Positions 1 to 5,716 are shown, counted from the stretch's first letter. The stretch: DNA of 15,350 nucleotides from an uncultured Candidatus Saccharibacteria bacterium (GCA_948571325.1 CAOZKB010000019.1:1-15350), one strand, 5' to 3'. Translations and numbers: made by a program. The notes: a model not told the origin generated them from the sequence alone.

Positions 1-4
1 AATA

Positions 5-10
5 TATAAT
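5..10 (+). promoter_or_regulatory. Possible -10 box, near-leaderless start of the GH25 gene
   Basis: A perfect TATAAT ends 9 nt before the ATG at 20, so transcription would begin at about 16-18 and give a nearly leaderless mRNA. The -35 region lies outside the window. No stop codon interrupts the frame upstream to base 2, so a start before the window cannot be excluded. Confidence 0.4.
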
Positions 11-19
11 ATAGACATT

Positions 20-1291
20 ATGATGCCATACGTTAATCCTAATTACCAAGCTCCCAGTTTTTTCAAAAACCATAAAAAGCTGGCCATCTCAGCCATCATT
101 ACTGTCGTTTTACTCATTAGCCTTATTATCACATCCGCCATTTTACATGAAAACGCCGAAAATCGCCGCCTCGATGCCGAATCGGTTACCCTAAAAAAAG
201 ACCTTGAAATTGGTTACGGCGAGATCGCTAAAGTCTCAGATTTTATTGAACAACTCAACGGGACCCTAGTTGATGATTTCACCATCGACACATCTGAGTT
301 AGGCGAACGGACTATCGATTTTCGCTACATTAACGTCAAAAATCGTGAACGCCTCAGCCATCTCACCATCAATATCGTCGACAAAACTCCCCCTCTTATT
401 TATGGTAATAAATCCTATACCTTGCCGCGTGGCTACGAAGGCGAACTCACTAATCTCATCCTCAGTGGCGACGAAATTGACGATCACCCCGCGCGTGAGG
501 TTAAGGGCGAATATAACCTCAATCAAGTTGGTCGCTATCAACTTGAATATGTCGTTACCGATGCTAGTGGCAACCAATCATCACATCCCTTCGTTCTTTA
601 CATTAACGAACCAGATGCCATTACCACGCCCACTACTAAGCATGATAAATTACCTCTTGCCGAACTTATCGCCACGCACAAAACCGCCCAGACTAAAATC
701 GGCATTGACGTTTCCAAATGGCAAGGCAATATCGATTGGCCCATTGTTAAAGCTTCTGGCGTAGAATTCGCCTTAATTCGTGTTGGCTACCAAAATCACT
801 ACGACGGAGAATATATCCTTGACCACTATTTTGAAGCCAACATTACCGCCGCTAATCAACTAAACTTACCAGTTGGTGTTTACTTTTATTCTTACGCCAA
901 TAATGTCAAACAGGCCGAGAATCAAGCCGACTGGGTTAAGGCACAGCTCAATGGCCACCAAGTCGAACTTGGCATCGTCTTTGACTGGGAAAACTGGTCT
1001 AGTTTCAACGCCGCCGGCATTAGTTTTCGTACTCTTCATCGCATTACTGACACTTTTATCCGCAGCGCTCAAAACAGTGGCTACCTTGGCACAGTTTATG
1101 GCAGCAAAAACTACCTCGAAAAAATCTGGGGCGATCTTAACCATCCCGTCTGGCTCGCACAGTACAACGATCACGTCACCTATAATGGTCAATATTGGCT
1201 CTGGCAACTCAGCGACACCGGACAAGTTCCCGGCATTGCTAGCGACGTTGACCTTAACGTCATGTATCTTGAAAACACCCCACAACTGTGA
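20..1291 (+). CDS. Membrane-anchored GH25 muramidase-like protein with Ig-like region
   Basis: Predicted to hydrolyse the MurNAc-GlcNAc bond of peptidoglycan, tethered to the outer face of the membrane. Residues 1-20 are basic and are followed by one hydrophobic segment (about 21-42), which suggests an N-in signal anchor. Residues about 55-195 look like one or two bacterial Ig-like (HYR/DUF5011-type) repeats, with DKTPP at 121-125 and YVVTDASGN at 177-185. The GH25 domain runs from about 228 to the end: GIDVSKWQG at 228-236, the DWE motif at 322-324 (E324 the likely acid/base) and WLAQYN at 378-383, closing with a DVDLN motif at 409-413. All expected GH25 landmarks are present, so the enzyme looks intact. 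The start is ATG at 20 (ATGATG; 23 is equally possible). The stop TGA overlaps the next gene's promoter. The role could be self-wall remodelling or attack on a host or neighbour; the sequence does not decide. Confidence 0.88.
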   Translation: MMPYVNPNYQAPSFFKNHKKLAISAIITVVLLISLIITSAILHENAENRRLDAESVTLKKDLEIGYGEIAKVSDFIEQLNGTLVDDFTIDTSELGERTIDFRYINVKNRERLSHLTINIVDKTPPLIYGNKSYTLPRGYEGELTNLILSGDEIDDHPAREVKGEYNLNQVGRYQLEYVVTDASGNQSSHPFVLYINEPDAITTPTTKHDKLPLAELIATHKTAQTKIGIDVSKWQGNIDWPIVKASGVEFALIRVGYQNHYDGEYILDHYFEANITAANQLNLPVGVYFYSYANNVKQAENQADWVKAQLNGHQVELGIVFDWENWSSFNAAGISFRTLHRITDTFIRSAQNSGYLGTVYGSKNYLEKIWGDLNHPVWLAQYNDHVTYNGQYWLWQLSDTGQVPGIASDVDLNVMYLENTPQL

Positions 1292-1297
1292 TATAAT
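1269..1297 (+). promoter_or_regulatory. Promoter of the 1352 gene, nested in the GH25 gene end
   Basis: TTGAAA (1269-1274), 17-nt spacer, TATAAT (1292-1297), with the extended-10 TG at 1289-1290. The TG is part of the TGA stop codon of the preceding gene. The predicted start is near 1304, giving a leader of about 48 nt. Confidence 0.75.
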
Positions 1298-1351
1298 AGA
1301 AAGATAAAGGATAAAGCTCTTTACTAAAATACATTGAAAGGGGGAATTTTG

Positions 1352-1942
1352 ATGAGCTTCACGCCAAAGAAGAACTTCAAAGAATTCCACAAAAAACTCC
1401 TAGAGGGAATATTGCAACAAGGCAAACAATACCAGCTCACGGATCAAACCAGCTGCATTCATCTTGAAATCGATTTACCCTTACTTGTAAGTCAACTCTG
1501 GGTGTACGAACGCAGTGACAGCAGCCTAATTACCGACAATTATCAATTCACCAAAATATTCAATAGTCGTTATGCACTAGAAGCTACGCAAGCGCAAACT
1601 AGCGTATTGTCCGCAGATTATGCTGCTTTAGCAACCATGCAGACTGCCGCCTGTCGTGTAGCCGTACAACAATATTTGGGCTTCTGTTCAGAAGATTCGG
1701 CAGAAATTTTGCCGTCAACAGGGAATCGAGCCGCCAATCTCGGCTATCGCCCCATTCCCGGAGCAATCTGTCTACGTATTCTGTATGACGAAGAACCTTG
1801 GGCAGACGTTTACATCAGCGTTGTTGGCACTGATGACGCAGAAAACAAATCCTGCGCCGAAGCCGCCATCCCTATCGTTACAGATTTCTTTTGCGACGAG
1901 CAAGGATTCATCGTGCAAGGTGCCCAAATCAGCACTTATTAA
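1352..1942 (+). CDS. Unrecognised soluble protein, 196 aa
   Basis: I do not recognise the family. The protein has no signal peptide or membrane segment and appears cytoplasmic. The first 30 residues are basic (FTPKKNFKEFHKKLLEG), followed by a mixed alpha/beta-looking body and an acidic C-terminal half with several Cys. The start chosen is ATG at 1352, because AAAGGGGG (1337-1344) sits 7 nt upstream of it. A TTG at 1334 in the same frame would put the start before its own SD. The gene has its own promoter (1269-1297) and terminator (1966-1990), so it is monocistronic. Nothing links it functionally to its neighbours. Confidence 0.75.
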   Translation: MSFTPKKNFKEFHKKLLEGILQQGKQYQLTDQTSCIHLEIDLPLLVSQLWVYERSDSSLITDNYQFTKIFNSRYALEATQAQTSVLSADYAALATMQTAACRVAVQQYLGFCSEDSAEILPSTGNRAANLGYRPIPGAICLRILYDEEPWADVYISVVGTDDAENKSCAEAAIPIVTDFFCDEQGFIVQGAQISTY

Positions 1943-1965
1943 CTATTTTATCCTTTTACGAATTA

Positions 1966-1990
1966 GGTCCGGTTTATCCGGGCTCTTTTT
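1966..1990 (+). terminator. Intrinsic terminator after the 1352 gene
   Basis: GTCCGG (1967-1972) pairs with CCGGGC (1978-1983), including one G-T wobble, around a 5-nt loop. It is followed by TCTTTTT. It lies 24 nt after the stop codon. Confidence 0.75.
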
Positions 1991-2028
1991 CATAATTCAC
2001 TCTTAAATTCTTTCTAAAACCATTTTTA

Positions 2029-2037
2029 TGTTAAAAT
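2029..2037 (+). promoter_or_regulatory. Extended -10 promoter, nearly leaderless
   Basis: TGTTAAAAT forms an extended -10 (TG, n, TAAAAT). No good -35 is visible 17 nt upstream. Predicted initiation near 2044 leaves only about 4 nt before the ATG at 2048, and no SD is present, so the mRNA is probably translated leaderless. Confidence 0.6.
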
Positions 2038-2047
2038 ACTATTAATT

Positions 2048-2746
2048 ATGCAACTCAAAGACGTCAAAAACTCCACATTTCGCTACTGGCTAATTGTCTG
2101 GAGCGTAATTTACCTCATTATGATTATCTTTGGCTTGCTCACGCCCAATAGCCCAATCCTCACCTGCTTCAAAGTTGGTAGTATTTTTCTGTGTTTCATT
2201 TATACTTGGTTAACTTTCCCCAAAGACCGCCTACTTCAGCTCGCCCTCCTCACTACCTTCGCTGCCGACATTATTCTTGCCCTTAATAATACTTCCGAGC
2301 TCGGTATCCTCACTTTTCTCGTCGCTCAAGCCATTCATACTCTACGGCTCAATGGTCACGCCGCCCAGCTCCCACTTGCAATCTTCACCGGAGTAGTCAT
2401 CGCCGTCATGTCGCTAAATGCCCTCCTACTCATCATGCCGCCAATCTATCTCATCTGCCTATTTTATATTATTCTATTAATTACCAATATTCTGGTTAGC
2501 TGGCAATGGCAGCTAACCGAGCCTCAAAATCCCCAAGCTTGGGGAGCATTTCTGGGTTTTTCTTTATTCCTCCTCTGCGACCTCTGTACAGGCATTTCTT
2601 ATCTCGTCCTCAATCAAGCCTTTCCCACCTTTCTTTATACTCCCGCTAACTTTTTCGCCTGGTTTTTCTACTATCCTTCGCAGATTTTCCTCTCAAACAG
2701 TTCAAAGTATGCTATAATGAATCCAAAGAAGAAAATTGTGCAATAA
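2048..2746 (+). CDS. YhhN/TMEM86-like multi-pass membrane protein
   Basis: About eight hydrophobic segments (roughly 13-31, 38-55, 64-80, 85-99, 107-128, 133-151, 165-188, 197-217) and a basic cytoplasmic tail (PKKK). The length of 232 aa and the pattern fit the YhhN family. There is a K-V-G before TM2, the polar FAADIIL with D74, then a TM carrying LVAQAIH, LLCDLC with D178, and a late FFYYPSQ. Eukaryotic TMEM86 members hydrolyse the vinyl-ether bond of lysoplasmalogens; bacterial YhhN activity is poorly defined. The family call is by pattern and is moderate; the enzymatic role is not claimed. There is no SD, and the start follows directly from the extended -10 at 2029-2037. The promoter for the next gene lies within its last codons. 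Confidence 0.55.
   Translation: MQLKDVKNSTFRYWLIVWSVIYLIMIIFGLLTPNSPILTCFKVGSIFLCFIYTWLTFPKDRLLQLALLTTFAADIILALNNTSELGILTFLVAQAIHTLRLNGHAAQLPLAIFTGVVIAVMSLNALLLIMPPIYLICLFYIILLITNILVSWQWQLTEPQNPQAWGAFLGFSLFLLCDLCTGISYLVLNQAFPTFLYTPANFFAWFFYYPSQIFLSNSSKYAIMNPKKKIVQ
2710..2718 (+). promoter_or_regulatory. Extended -10 promoter inside the preceding membrane gene
   Basis: TG (2710-2711), n, TATAAT (2713-2718). The surrounding AAGTATGCTATAATGA is the same as the L3 promoter's -10 region (5805-5819) except one base. No strong -35. Predicted start near 2725 for the kinase gene at 2756. Confidence 0.6.
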
Positions 2747-2755
2747 TGGAGGTAT

Positions 2756-3250
2756 ATGGAAGGCATTAAATCACACTCACCTAGCAGCGGCCAGCGCGCA
2801 ATTCTCGTTTTTGGCGCACCCTGCAGTGGCAAAACTACTTTTAGCAAGCAATTTGCTAATCAATTCAACGCTACATTCTATGATCTTGACACGTTAAAGC
2901 AAGAGCATAATCTATCGCGTCAATTTATCCTGATTCTCGTCGAGCAAATTGCCAAAACCGGATCCACGCTCGTAATCGAAGGAGGTAACGGCACTGAGCG
3001 CGACCGCCGTGAACTCACCGAAGTACTCCGCGCTGCTGGCTATTCACCTACTTTGATTTGGATTCAGACCGATGTCAATACCATTCGCTCCCGTCTGAAA
3101 AATCGTCTCAAATCCGTCGAACGTGCCAAAGCCGTGTACGATGCTGGCATTAAAAGCCTTGAAGGCCCATCCGACGCCGAAATGCCGATCGTACTCTCCG
3201 GCAAACACACCTATCACACTCAACTAAAGCAGGTCCTAACTCAGCTATAG
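2756..3250 (+). CDS. P-loop nucleotide kinase-like protein (AAA_33/zeta-like)
   Basis: A small ATP-binding phosphotransferase of the P-loop kinase superfamily; its substrate cannot be told from sequence. Walker A is GAPCSGKT at 20-27, preceded by the hydrophobic strand AILVF. DLD at 43-45 after strand 2 is where kinases place an acceptor-activating Asp. LVIEGG at 72-77 resembles the third strand, and IWIQTD plus RSRLKNR (101-117) resemble the strand and Arg-rich lid. At 164 aa it is a stand-alone kinase domain with no fused toxin or antitoxin. GGAGG (2748-2752) lies 3 nt before the ATG, a short spacing. The start is 10 nt after the preceding stop. A zeta-type sugar-nucleotide kinase is possible but there is no antitoxin partner nearby. 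Confidence 0.78.
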   Translation: MEGIKSHSPSSGQRAILVFGAPCSGKTTFSKQFANQFNATFYDLDTLKQEHNLSRQFILILVEQIAKTGSTLVIEGGNGTERDRRELTEVLRAAGYSPTLIWIQTDVNTIRSRLKNRLKSVERAKAVYDAGIKSLEGPSDAEMPIVLSGKHTYHTQLKQVLTQL

Positions 3251-3268
3251 CACCCGAAGGCAACAACG

Positions 3269-3814
3269 GTGATTATCAAAGACCAAGAATTTGGTGAAGT
3301 TATCGTGCGCAAAAATCCGCTCTCGCGCAGCGTACGTTTTTCCGTGTCACCATCTGGTCGCCTACAAATGTCCGTGCCACAGCATCTCAGTGATTTCAAA
3401 GTCAAGCTTTACCTCAATACTAACCGTAAGCTCATCCGCGAACAAATCCCCCTCAGTGACCCCGCCACTCAACGCGCCCGCGACGCTAAGAAAAAAATCC
3501 TCATGAAACATGCCCGCGAATATCTACCATATCGTCTAGAATATTTCGCCAAACTCTACGGTTATCATTACGAACGCTGTCGCCTCAGCCACGCCGCTAC
3601 TCGTTGGGGCAGTTGTTCCTCTACTGGTACAATTTCGCTCAATATCGGTCTTATGCAAGTGCCAGAAATTCTGCGTGACTACGTAATTATTCACGAACTT
3701 GCTCACCTCAATCATATGGACCATTCCGCCGCTTTTTGGCAAGAAGTTGCCCAGCATGATCCACGTTACAAAGAGCACCGCAAAAAACTCAAAATGTTCT
3801 CCCCGGGAGTTTAA
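3269..3814 (+). CDS. YgjP-type zinc metallopeptidase (DUF45)
   Basis: A predicted zinc-dependent metallopeptidase of the YgjP/WLM group (gluzincin fold). Signatures: TRWGSCSS at 111-118, LNIGLMQVP at 124-132, then YVIIHELAHLNHMDHSAAFW from 138. H142, E143 and H146 form HExxH, with H152 a further candidate metal ligand, and PRYKEHRKKLK closes the domain. The start is GTG at 3269, with GAAGG 8 nt upstream, and begins 18 nt after the kinase stop, so the two are probably cotranscribed. The N-terminal beta-hairpin region (RSVRFSVSPSGRLQMSVP) is typical and supports this start. It has no signal peptide and is therefore cytoplasmic. Its substrate is unknown. Confidence 0.9.
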   Translation: MIIKDQEFGEVIVRKNPLSRSVRFSVSPSGRLQMSVPQHLSDFKVKLYLNTNRKLIREQIPLSDPATQRARDAKKKILMKHAREYLPYRLEYFAKLYGYHYERCRLSHAATRWGSCSSTGTISLNIGLMQVPEILRDYVIIHELAHLNHMDHSAAFWQEVAQHDPRYKEHRKKLKMFSPGV

Positions 3815-3888
3815 ACCGTTCTATTTTTACCGATAATCATCCATGAATATCCCATGTAATATCTAATAAAAACAATAAATTTTGCCTC

Positions 3889-3919
3889 AAAAAATCCGCC
3901 AGGCCATTCAGCCCAGCGG
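3889..3919 (-). terminator. Terminator of minus-strand unit A
   Basis: On the minus strand CCGCTGGGC pairs with GCCTGGCGG (two wobbles), loop TGAATG, followed by ATTTTTT. The arms, loop and tail closely resemble the terminator at 4716-4748, suggesting common origin. On the plus strand the same hairpin is followed by only TTTT, so it could weakly serve the converging metallopeptidase transcript. Confidence 0.8.
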
Positions 3920-3960
3920 TTTTAAATTCAGTGAGTTACATTCTTCACTTTTTTCATCCC

Positions 3961-4407
3961 CTATTTTTCTACAGAATCATTCAGATAATCCGCCAACAAA
4001 CCCCTAAGCGGCTCCTCCAAATCTCGACACACGCCATATCTCACAAAGCCCTTATATCCACTATAACACTGCACTTCTTGAGACATTTCCTTACTTAAGC
4101 CTTCAGCTGAAACGATTACCGCTGGGCATTTTAATCTTTTACGATCCATCTCCTTTAACACTGACACCCCGCAATCAATCTCAACTCTACCACCTTTTTC
4201 AAACGGCATTTGCATATCAACTAGCATCAGCCACTCATCCGGACATTCCAGAATTCGACCTAAGCAATCCATATGCACAAACATTAAAAGTTCGTTTGCA
4301 TAAGGCGTAGTGTAAATTTTTGCCTCCAGGAACAATATCTTAGCGCTGTCGACTACCCGTTTGCGCTTATAAGTATCATCATCTACGACACAAACATACT
4401 TAATCAT
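3961..4407 (-). CDS. Degenerate stand-alone receiver (REC-like) protein
   Basis: A 148-aa protein with the outline of a response-regulator receiver domain and no output domain. VVDDD at 7-11 matches the acidic pocket after strand 1. LMLVDMQMP at 60-68 matches the phospho-acceptor strand, with D64 the candidate. PAVIVSAEG at 95-103 supplies the Ser/Thr (S100). The conserved Lys-Pro after strand 5 is not seen: GFVRYG (120-125) stands there, with K119 displaced. It may be a pseudo-receiver or a phosphorylation-altered regulator. The start chosen is ATG at 4407, because AAGGAG lies about 9 nt upstream; two more upstream ATGs (4428, 4425) precede that SD. The start overlaps the stop of the upstream TM gene (ATGATTAA), so translation is probably coupled. 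No histidine kinase is in the window. The stop is TAG. Confidence 0.6.
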   Translation of the reverse strand: MIKYVCVVDDDTYKRKRVVDSAKILFLEAKIYTTPYANELLMFVHMDCLGRILECPDEWLMLVDMQMPFEKGGRVEIDCGVSVLKEMDRKRLKCPAVIVSAEGLSKEMSQEVQCYSGYKGFVRYGVCRDLEEPLRGLLADYLNDSVEK

Positions 4408-4597
4408 ATACTCTCTCTCCTTCATCATCCTCAGATTCCGCTAACTTACCTAAATCCACATGCAAGCCAAAATCAACCTGCCCTACATCTGCGTCATTAT
4501 CACGATCATCACTTCGGATGCGATTAGACCAGACATAAGTTGCAAAAATTGAGATGGTCACCAGCCAAAAAAGACCAGAAAGCACCTTTAACACCAA
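4400..4597 (-). CDS. Small single-TM protein, unit A copy (65 aa)
   Basis: An unrecognised family. It has one hydrophobic segment at about 5-23, then the basic juxtamembrane motif YVWSNRIR (21-28) and a strongly acidic tail (DDRDNDAD, ESEDDEGE), suggesting an N-out anchor with a cytoplasmic tail. A paralogue lies at 5480-5590. The start is TTG at 4597. The perfect anti-SD match AAGGAGGTGA overlaps an upstream in-frame GTG (4606), which therefore has no spacing. In the paralogue the equivalent GTG is out of frame because of a 1-nt length difference, while the TTG keeps its place 8-9 nt after GGAGG. The 3' end overlaps the receiver-like gene by 8 nt. Confidence 0.7.
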   Translation of the reverse strand: MVLKVLSGLFWLVTISIFATYVWSNRIRSDDRDNDADVGQVDFGLHVDLGKLAESEDDEGERVYD

Positions 4598-4688
4598 GAA
4601 ACTCACCTCCTTTTTAAAATTCTAGACCCCAATATCCCAGAAACACTACAAAATGCCTAATCTGAGGACAAACACGATCCATCCTACC

Positions 4689-4700
4689 ATTATATTACAC
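4689..4700 (-). promoter_or_regulatory. Promoter -10 region of unit A
   Basis: Minus-strand GTGTAATATAATGGTAG contains TATAAT (4694-4689). No good -35 is visible, and the preceding bases are the T-tract of the unit B terminator. It shares GTGTnnTAnAATGGkAG with the promoters at 5688 and 12893. Predicted leader of about 85 nt. Confidence 0.6.
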
Positions 4701-4715
4701 TTTTATCTAAGAACT

Positions 4716-4748
4716 TTAAAAAACCGCCGACGTCATTCCGCCAGCGGT
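4716..4748 (-). terminator. Terminator of minus-strand unit B
   Basis: Minus-strand ACCGCTGGCG pairs with CGTCGGCGGT over 10 bp including two wobbles, loop GAATGA, followed by a T-run. It lies 22 nt beyond the stop of the Cys-rich gene and immediately before the unit A promoter. Confidence 0.85.
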
Positions 4749-4769
4749 CAATATTTATGTCAGCAAGTT

Positions 4770-5156
4770 TTATTCATGGTTTTTATCAAACAAACCTAGT
4801 AGCCAAGCCATACTATCTGCCAGTTTTTCCATTACCTGAATCGTCAGCTCTTGGCCAAACTTAGCTCCAGCATAAAAACTATCTTCATAATCATCTGTTA
4901 CAATATAACCGTCTTCATCATCCGTGCAACCATGACAGCCATCACAGTCCACCGATTCATCAGCACATCTGCCATGACACACACATTGACAACCAGCCTG
5001 AGCGTCATCCTCGTAATTAGGATCATCATAAAGCCAATCCGTCACAGCCTTATCCGCCTTTTTAACCACGGTCTTTAGGCCTTCCCATGTCAAATAGGCA
5101 ATTGCACTAATAGTCACCTGTTTCATAAATATTTTCATAATTTCCTTACTCTTCAT
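4770..5156 (-). CDS. Cys-rich acidic small protein (128 aa), unrecognised
   Basis: An unrecognised protein in three parts. The N-terminal 40 residues are basic and moderately hydrophobic (TISAIAYLTWEGLKTVV), perhaps membrane-associated. A cluster at 56-77 holds seven Cys and two His (CxCxCHxxC, six residues, CxxCHxC), which suggests metal binding. The C-terminal part is an acidic linker, then an amphipathic helix (LTIQVMEKLADSMAWLLGLF, 104-123). CDGCH at 71-75 matches the CxxCH heme motif, but the crowded Cys context and lack of any cytochrome genes favour zinc or an iron-sulfur site. GGAGG lies 6 nt before the ATG at 5156. It is the last gene of unit B. MKSKE resembles the MKSKC start of the 58-aa protein upstream. 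Confidence 0.65.
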   Translation of the reverse strand: MKSKEIMKIFMKQVTISAIAYLTWEGLKTVVKKADKAVTDWLYDDPNYEDDAQAGCQCVCHGRCADESVDCDGCHGCTDDEDGYIVTDDYEDSFYAGAKFGQELTIQVMEKLADSMAWLLGLFDKNHE

Positions 5157-5157
5157 T

Positions 5158-5232
5158 TTATACCTCCTTCAGAAAAACAAACCAGATTTCTTCATTAGCT
5201 TTTGATATAATCCAAGCACCATTAGCAATCAT
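5158..5232 (-). CDS. Possible 24-aa micro-ORF linking two unit B genes
   Basis: The ATG at 5232 overlaps the TGA of the 58-aa gene (ATGA), and its TAA ends one base before the ATG of the Cys-rich gene, so the frame fills the intergenic space exactly. The encoded peptide starts MIANGAWIISKANEE and ends WFVFLKEV. It has no SD of its own; expression would depend on coupling. It may be real, or a route for ribosomes to reach the next start. The SD of the Cys-rich gene lies within its last codons. Confidence 0.35.
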   Translation of the reverse strand: MIANGAWIISKANEEIWFVFLKEV

Positions 5233-5405
5233 TCTTGCCAAAAGTCTTCTGAACTAATATCATCAAAACCCGAACGACCAGCCTCGCGCCATGCTTCATC
5301 ATATCCGATCAACATACAAATCACAGCTAGCACAGCCATTACACAGACAAACATTACTAATGACGCTAGCGTCACCACTGACCTTACTGCACATTTTGAC
5401 TTCAT
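5229..5405 (-). CDS. Small single-TM protein, 58 aa, unit B
   Basis: An unrecognised protein with a basic N-terminus (MKSKCAVR), one hydrophobic segment at about 9-33 and an acidic tail ending DDISSEDFWQE. GGAGG lies 6 nt before the ATG at 5405. The start overlaps by ATGA the end of the frame that continues from the 36-aa gene past its TAA (stop TGA 5404-5402). Its own TGA stop overlaps the possible 24-aa ORF. It is the second gene of unit B. Its architecture (TM plus short acidic tail) resembles the SNRIR proteins but there is no sequence identity to them. Confidence 0.6.
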   Translation of the reverse strand: MKSKCAVRSVVTLASLVMFVCVMAVLAVICMLIGYDEAWREAGRSGFDDISSEDFWQE

Positions 5406-5479
5406 ATTTCCCCTCCTTCATCGTCATAATCATCACCTCCAGGCTCCACAAAGTCAGACTTTTTTGAATGCAGACCAAA
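5402..5479 (-). pseudogene. Downstream remnant of the unit B SNRIR gene
   Basis: After the TAA at 5482-5480 the same frame stays open for 25 codons: FGLHSKKSDF... DDYDDEGGEI, then TGA. It aligns with the tail of the unit A protein (FGLHVDLG... ESEDDEGE), so the original gene was about 61-65 codons. The unit A and unit B sequences differ here by 6 nt, which preserved frame while creating TAA. It is either a decayed C-terminal half or a readthrough extension. Confidence 0.55.
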
Positions 5480-5590
5480 TTACTCTACATCATCAGTATC
5501 GTCATTTCTGATTCGATTTGACCACACATACACTCCAAGCCCTAACACCAATAGCAATAGCAAGAATCCAGAAAATATTTTTGTCACCAA
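5480..5590 (-). CDS. Small single-TM protein, unit B copy (36 aa, shortened)
   Basis: A paralogue of the unit A TM protein: same length to the TM, same YVWSNRIR at 21-28 and same start context. TTG starts 8 nt after AAGGAGGTGA's GGAGG. A hydrophobic run (SGFLLLLLVLGLGVYVW) is followed by RNDDTDDVE and an in-frame TAA. The open frame resumes directly after the stop and matches the unit A tail (see 5402-5479). A 36-aa protein would retain the TM and the basic/acidic juxtamembrane part but lose the acidic tail. It is first in unit B after a leader of about 90 nt. Confidence 0.6.
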   Translation of the reverse strand: MVTKIFSGFLLLLLVLGLGVYVWSNRIRNDDTDDVE

Positions 5591-5687
5591 TAAAACTCAC
5601 CTCCTTGTTAAAAGATTCTAGACCCAATTTATACTCCCCAAACACCAAATTTCGCATTTTTCAAGAAATAAACTAGCCTATACTCCC

Positions 5688-5716
5688 ATTATAGCACACC
5701 GCACCTAAAAAGTCAA
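5688..5716 (-). promoter_or_regulatory. Promoter of unit B
   Basis: Minus-strand TTGACT (5716-5711), 17-nt spacer, TATAAT (5693-5688) with extended-10 TG at 5696-5695. This is very close to the sigma-70-type consensus. It is divergent from the L3 promoter, with 72 bp between the two -35 boxes. ATTGACTTTTT is identical to the promoter of the 12394 gene. Confidence 0.85.

Noticed and set aside
1334..1351. TTG start six codons before the chosen ATG of the 1352 gene
   Set aside because: The SD (1337-1344) lies after the TTG and correctly before the ATG.
2756..3250. Zeta-type toxin of a toxin-antitoxin pair
   Set aside because: No adjacent small antitoxin gene; the upstream neighbour is a multi-TM protein and the downstream one a metallopeptidase.
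4940..4960. CxxCH heme c site in the Cys-rich protein
   Set aside because: It is embedded in a dense Cys/His cluster and there is no signal peptide or cytochrome context; a general metal-binding site is more likely.
5203..5211. Extended -10 (TG, n, TATAAT) on the plus strand within unit B
   Set aside because: No -35 and no plus-strand gene downstream; it lies in coding sequence of the opposite strand and is likely chance.
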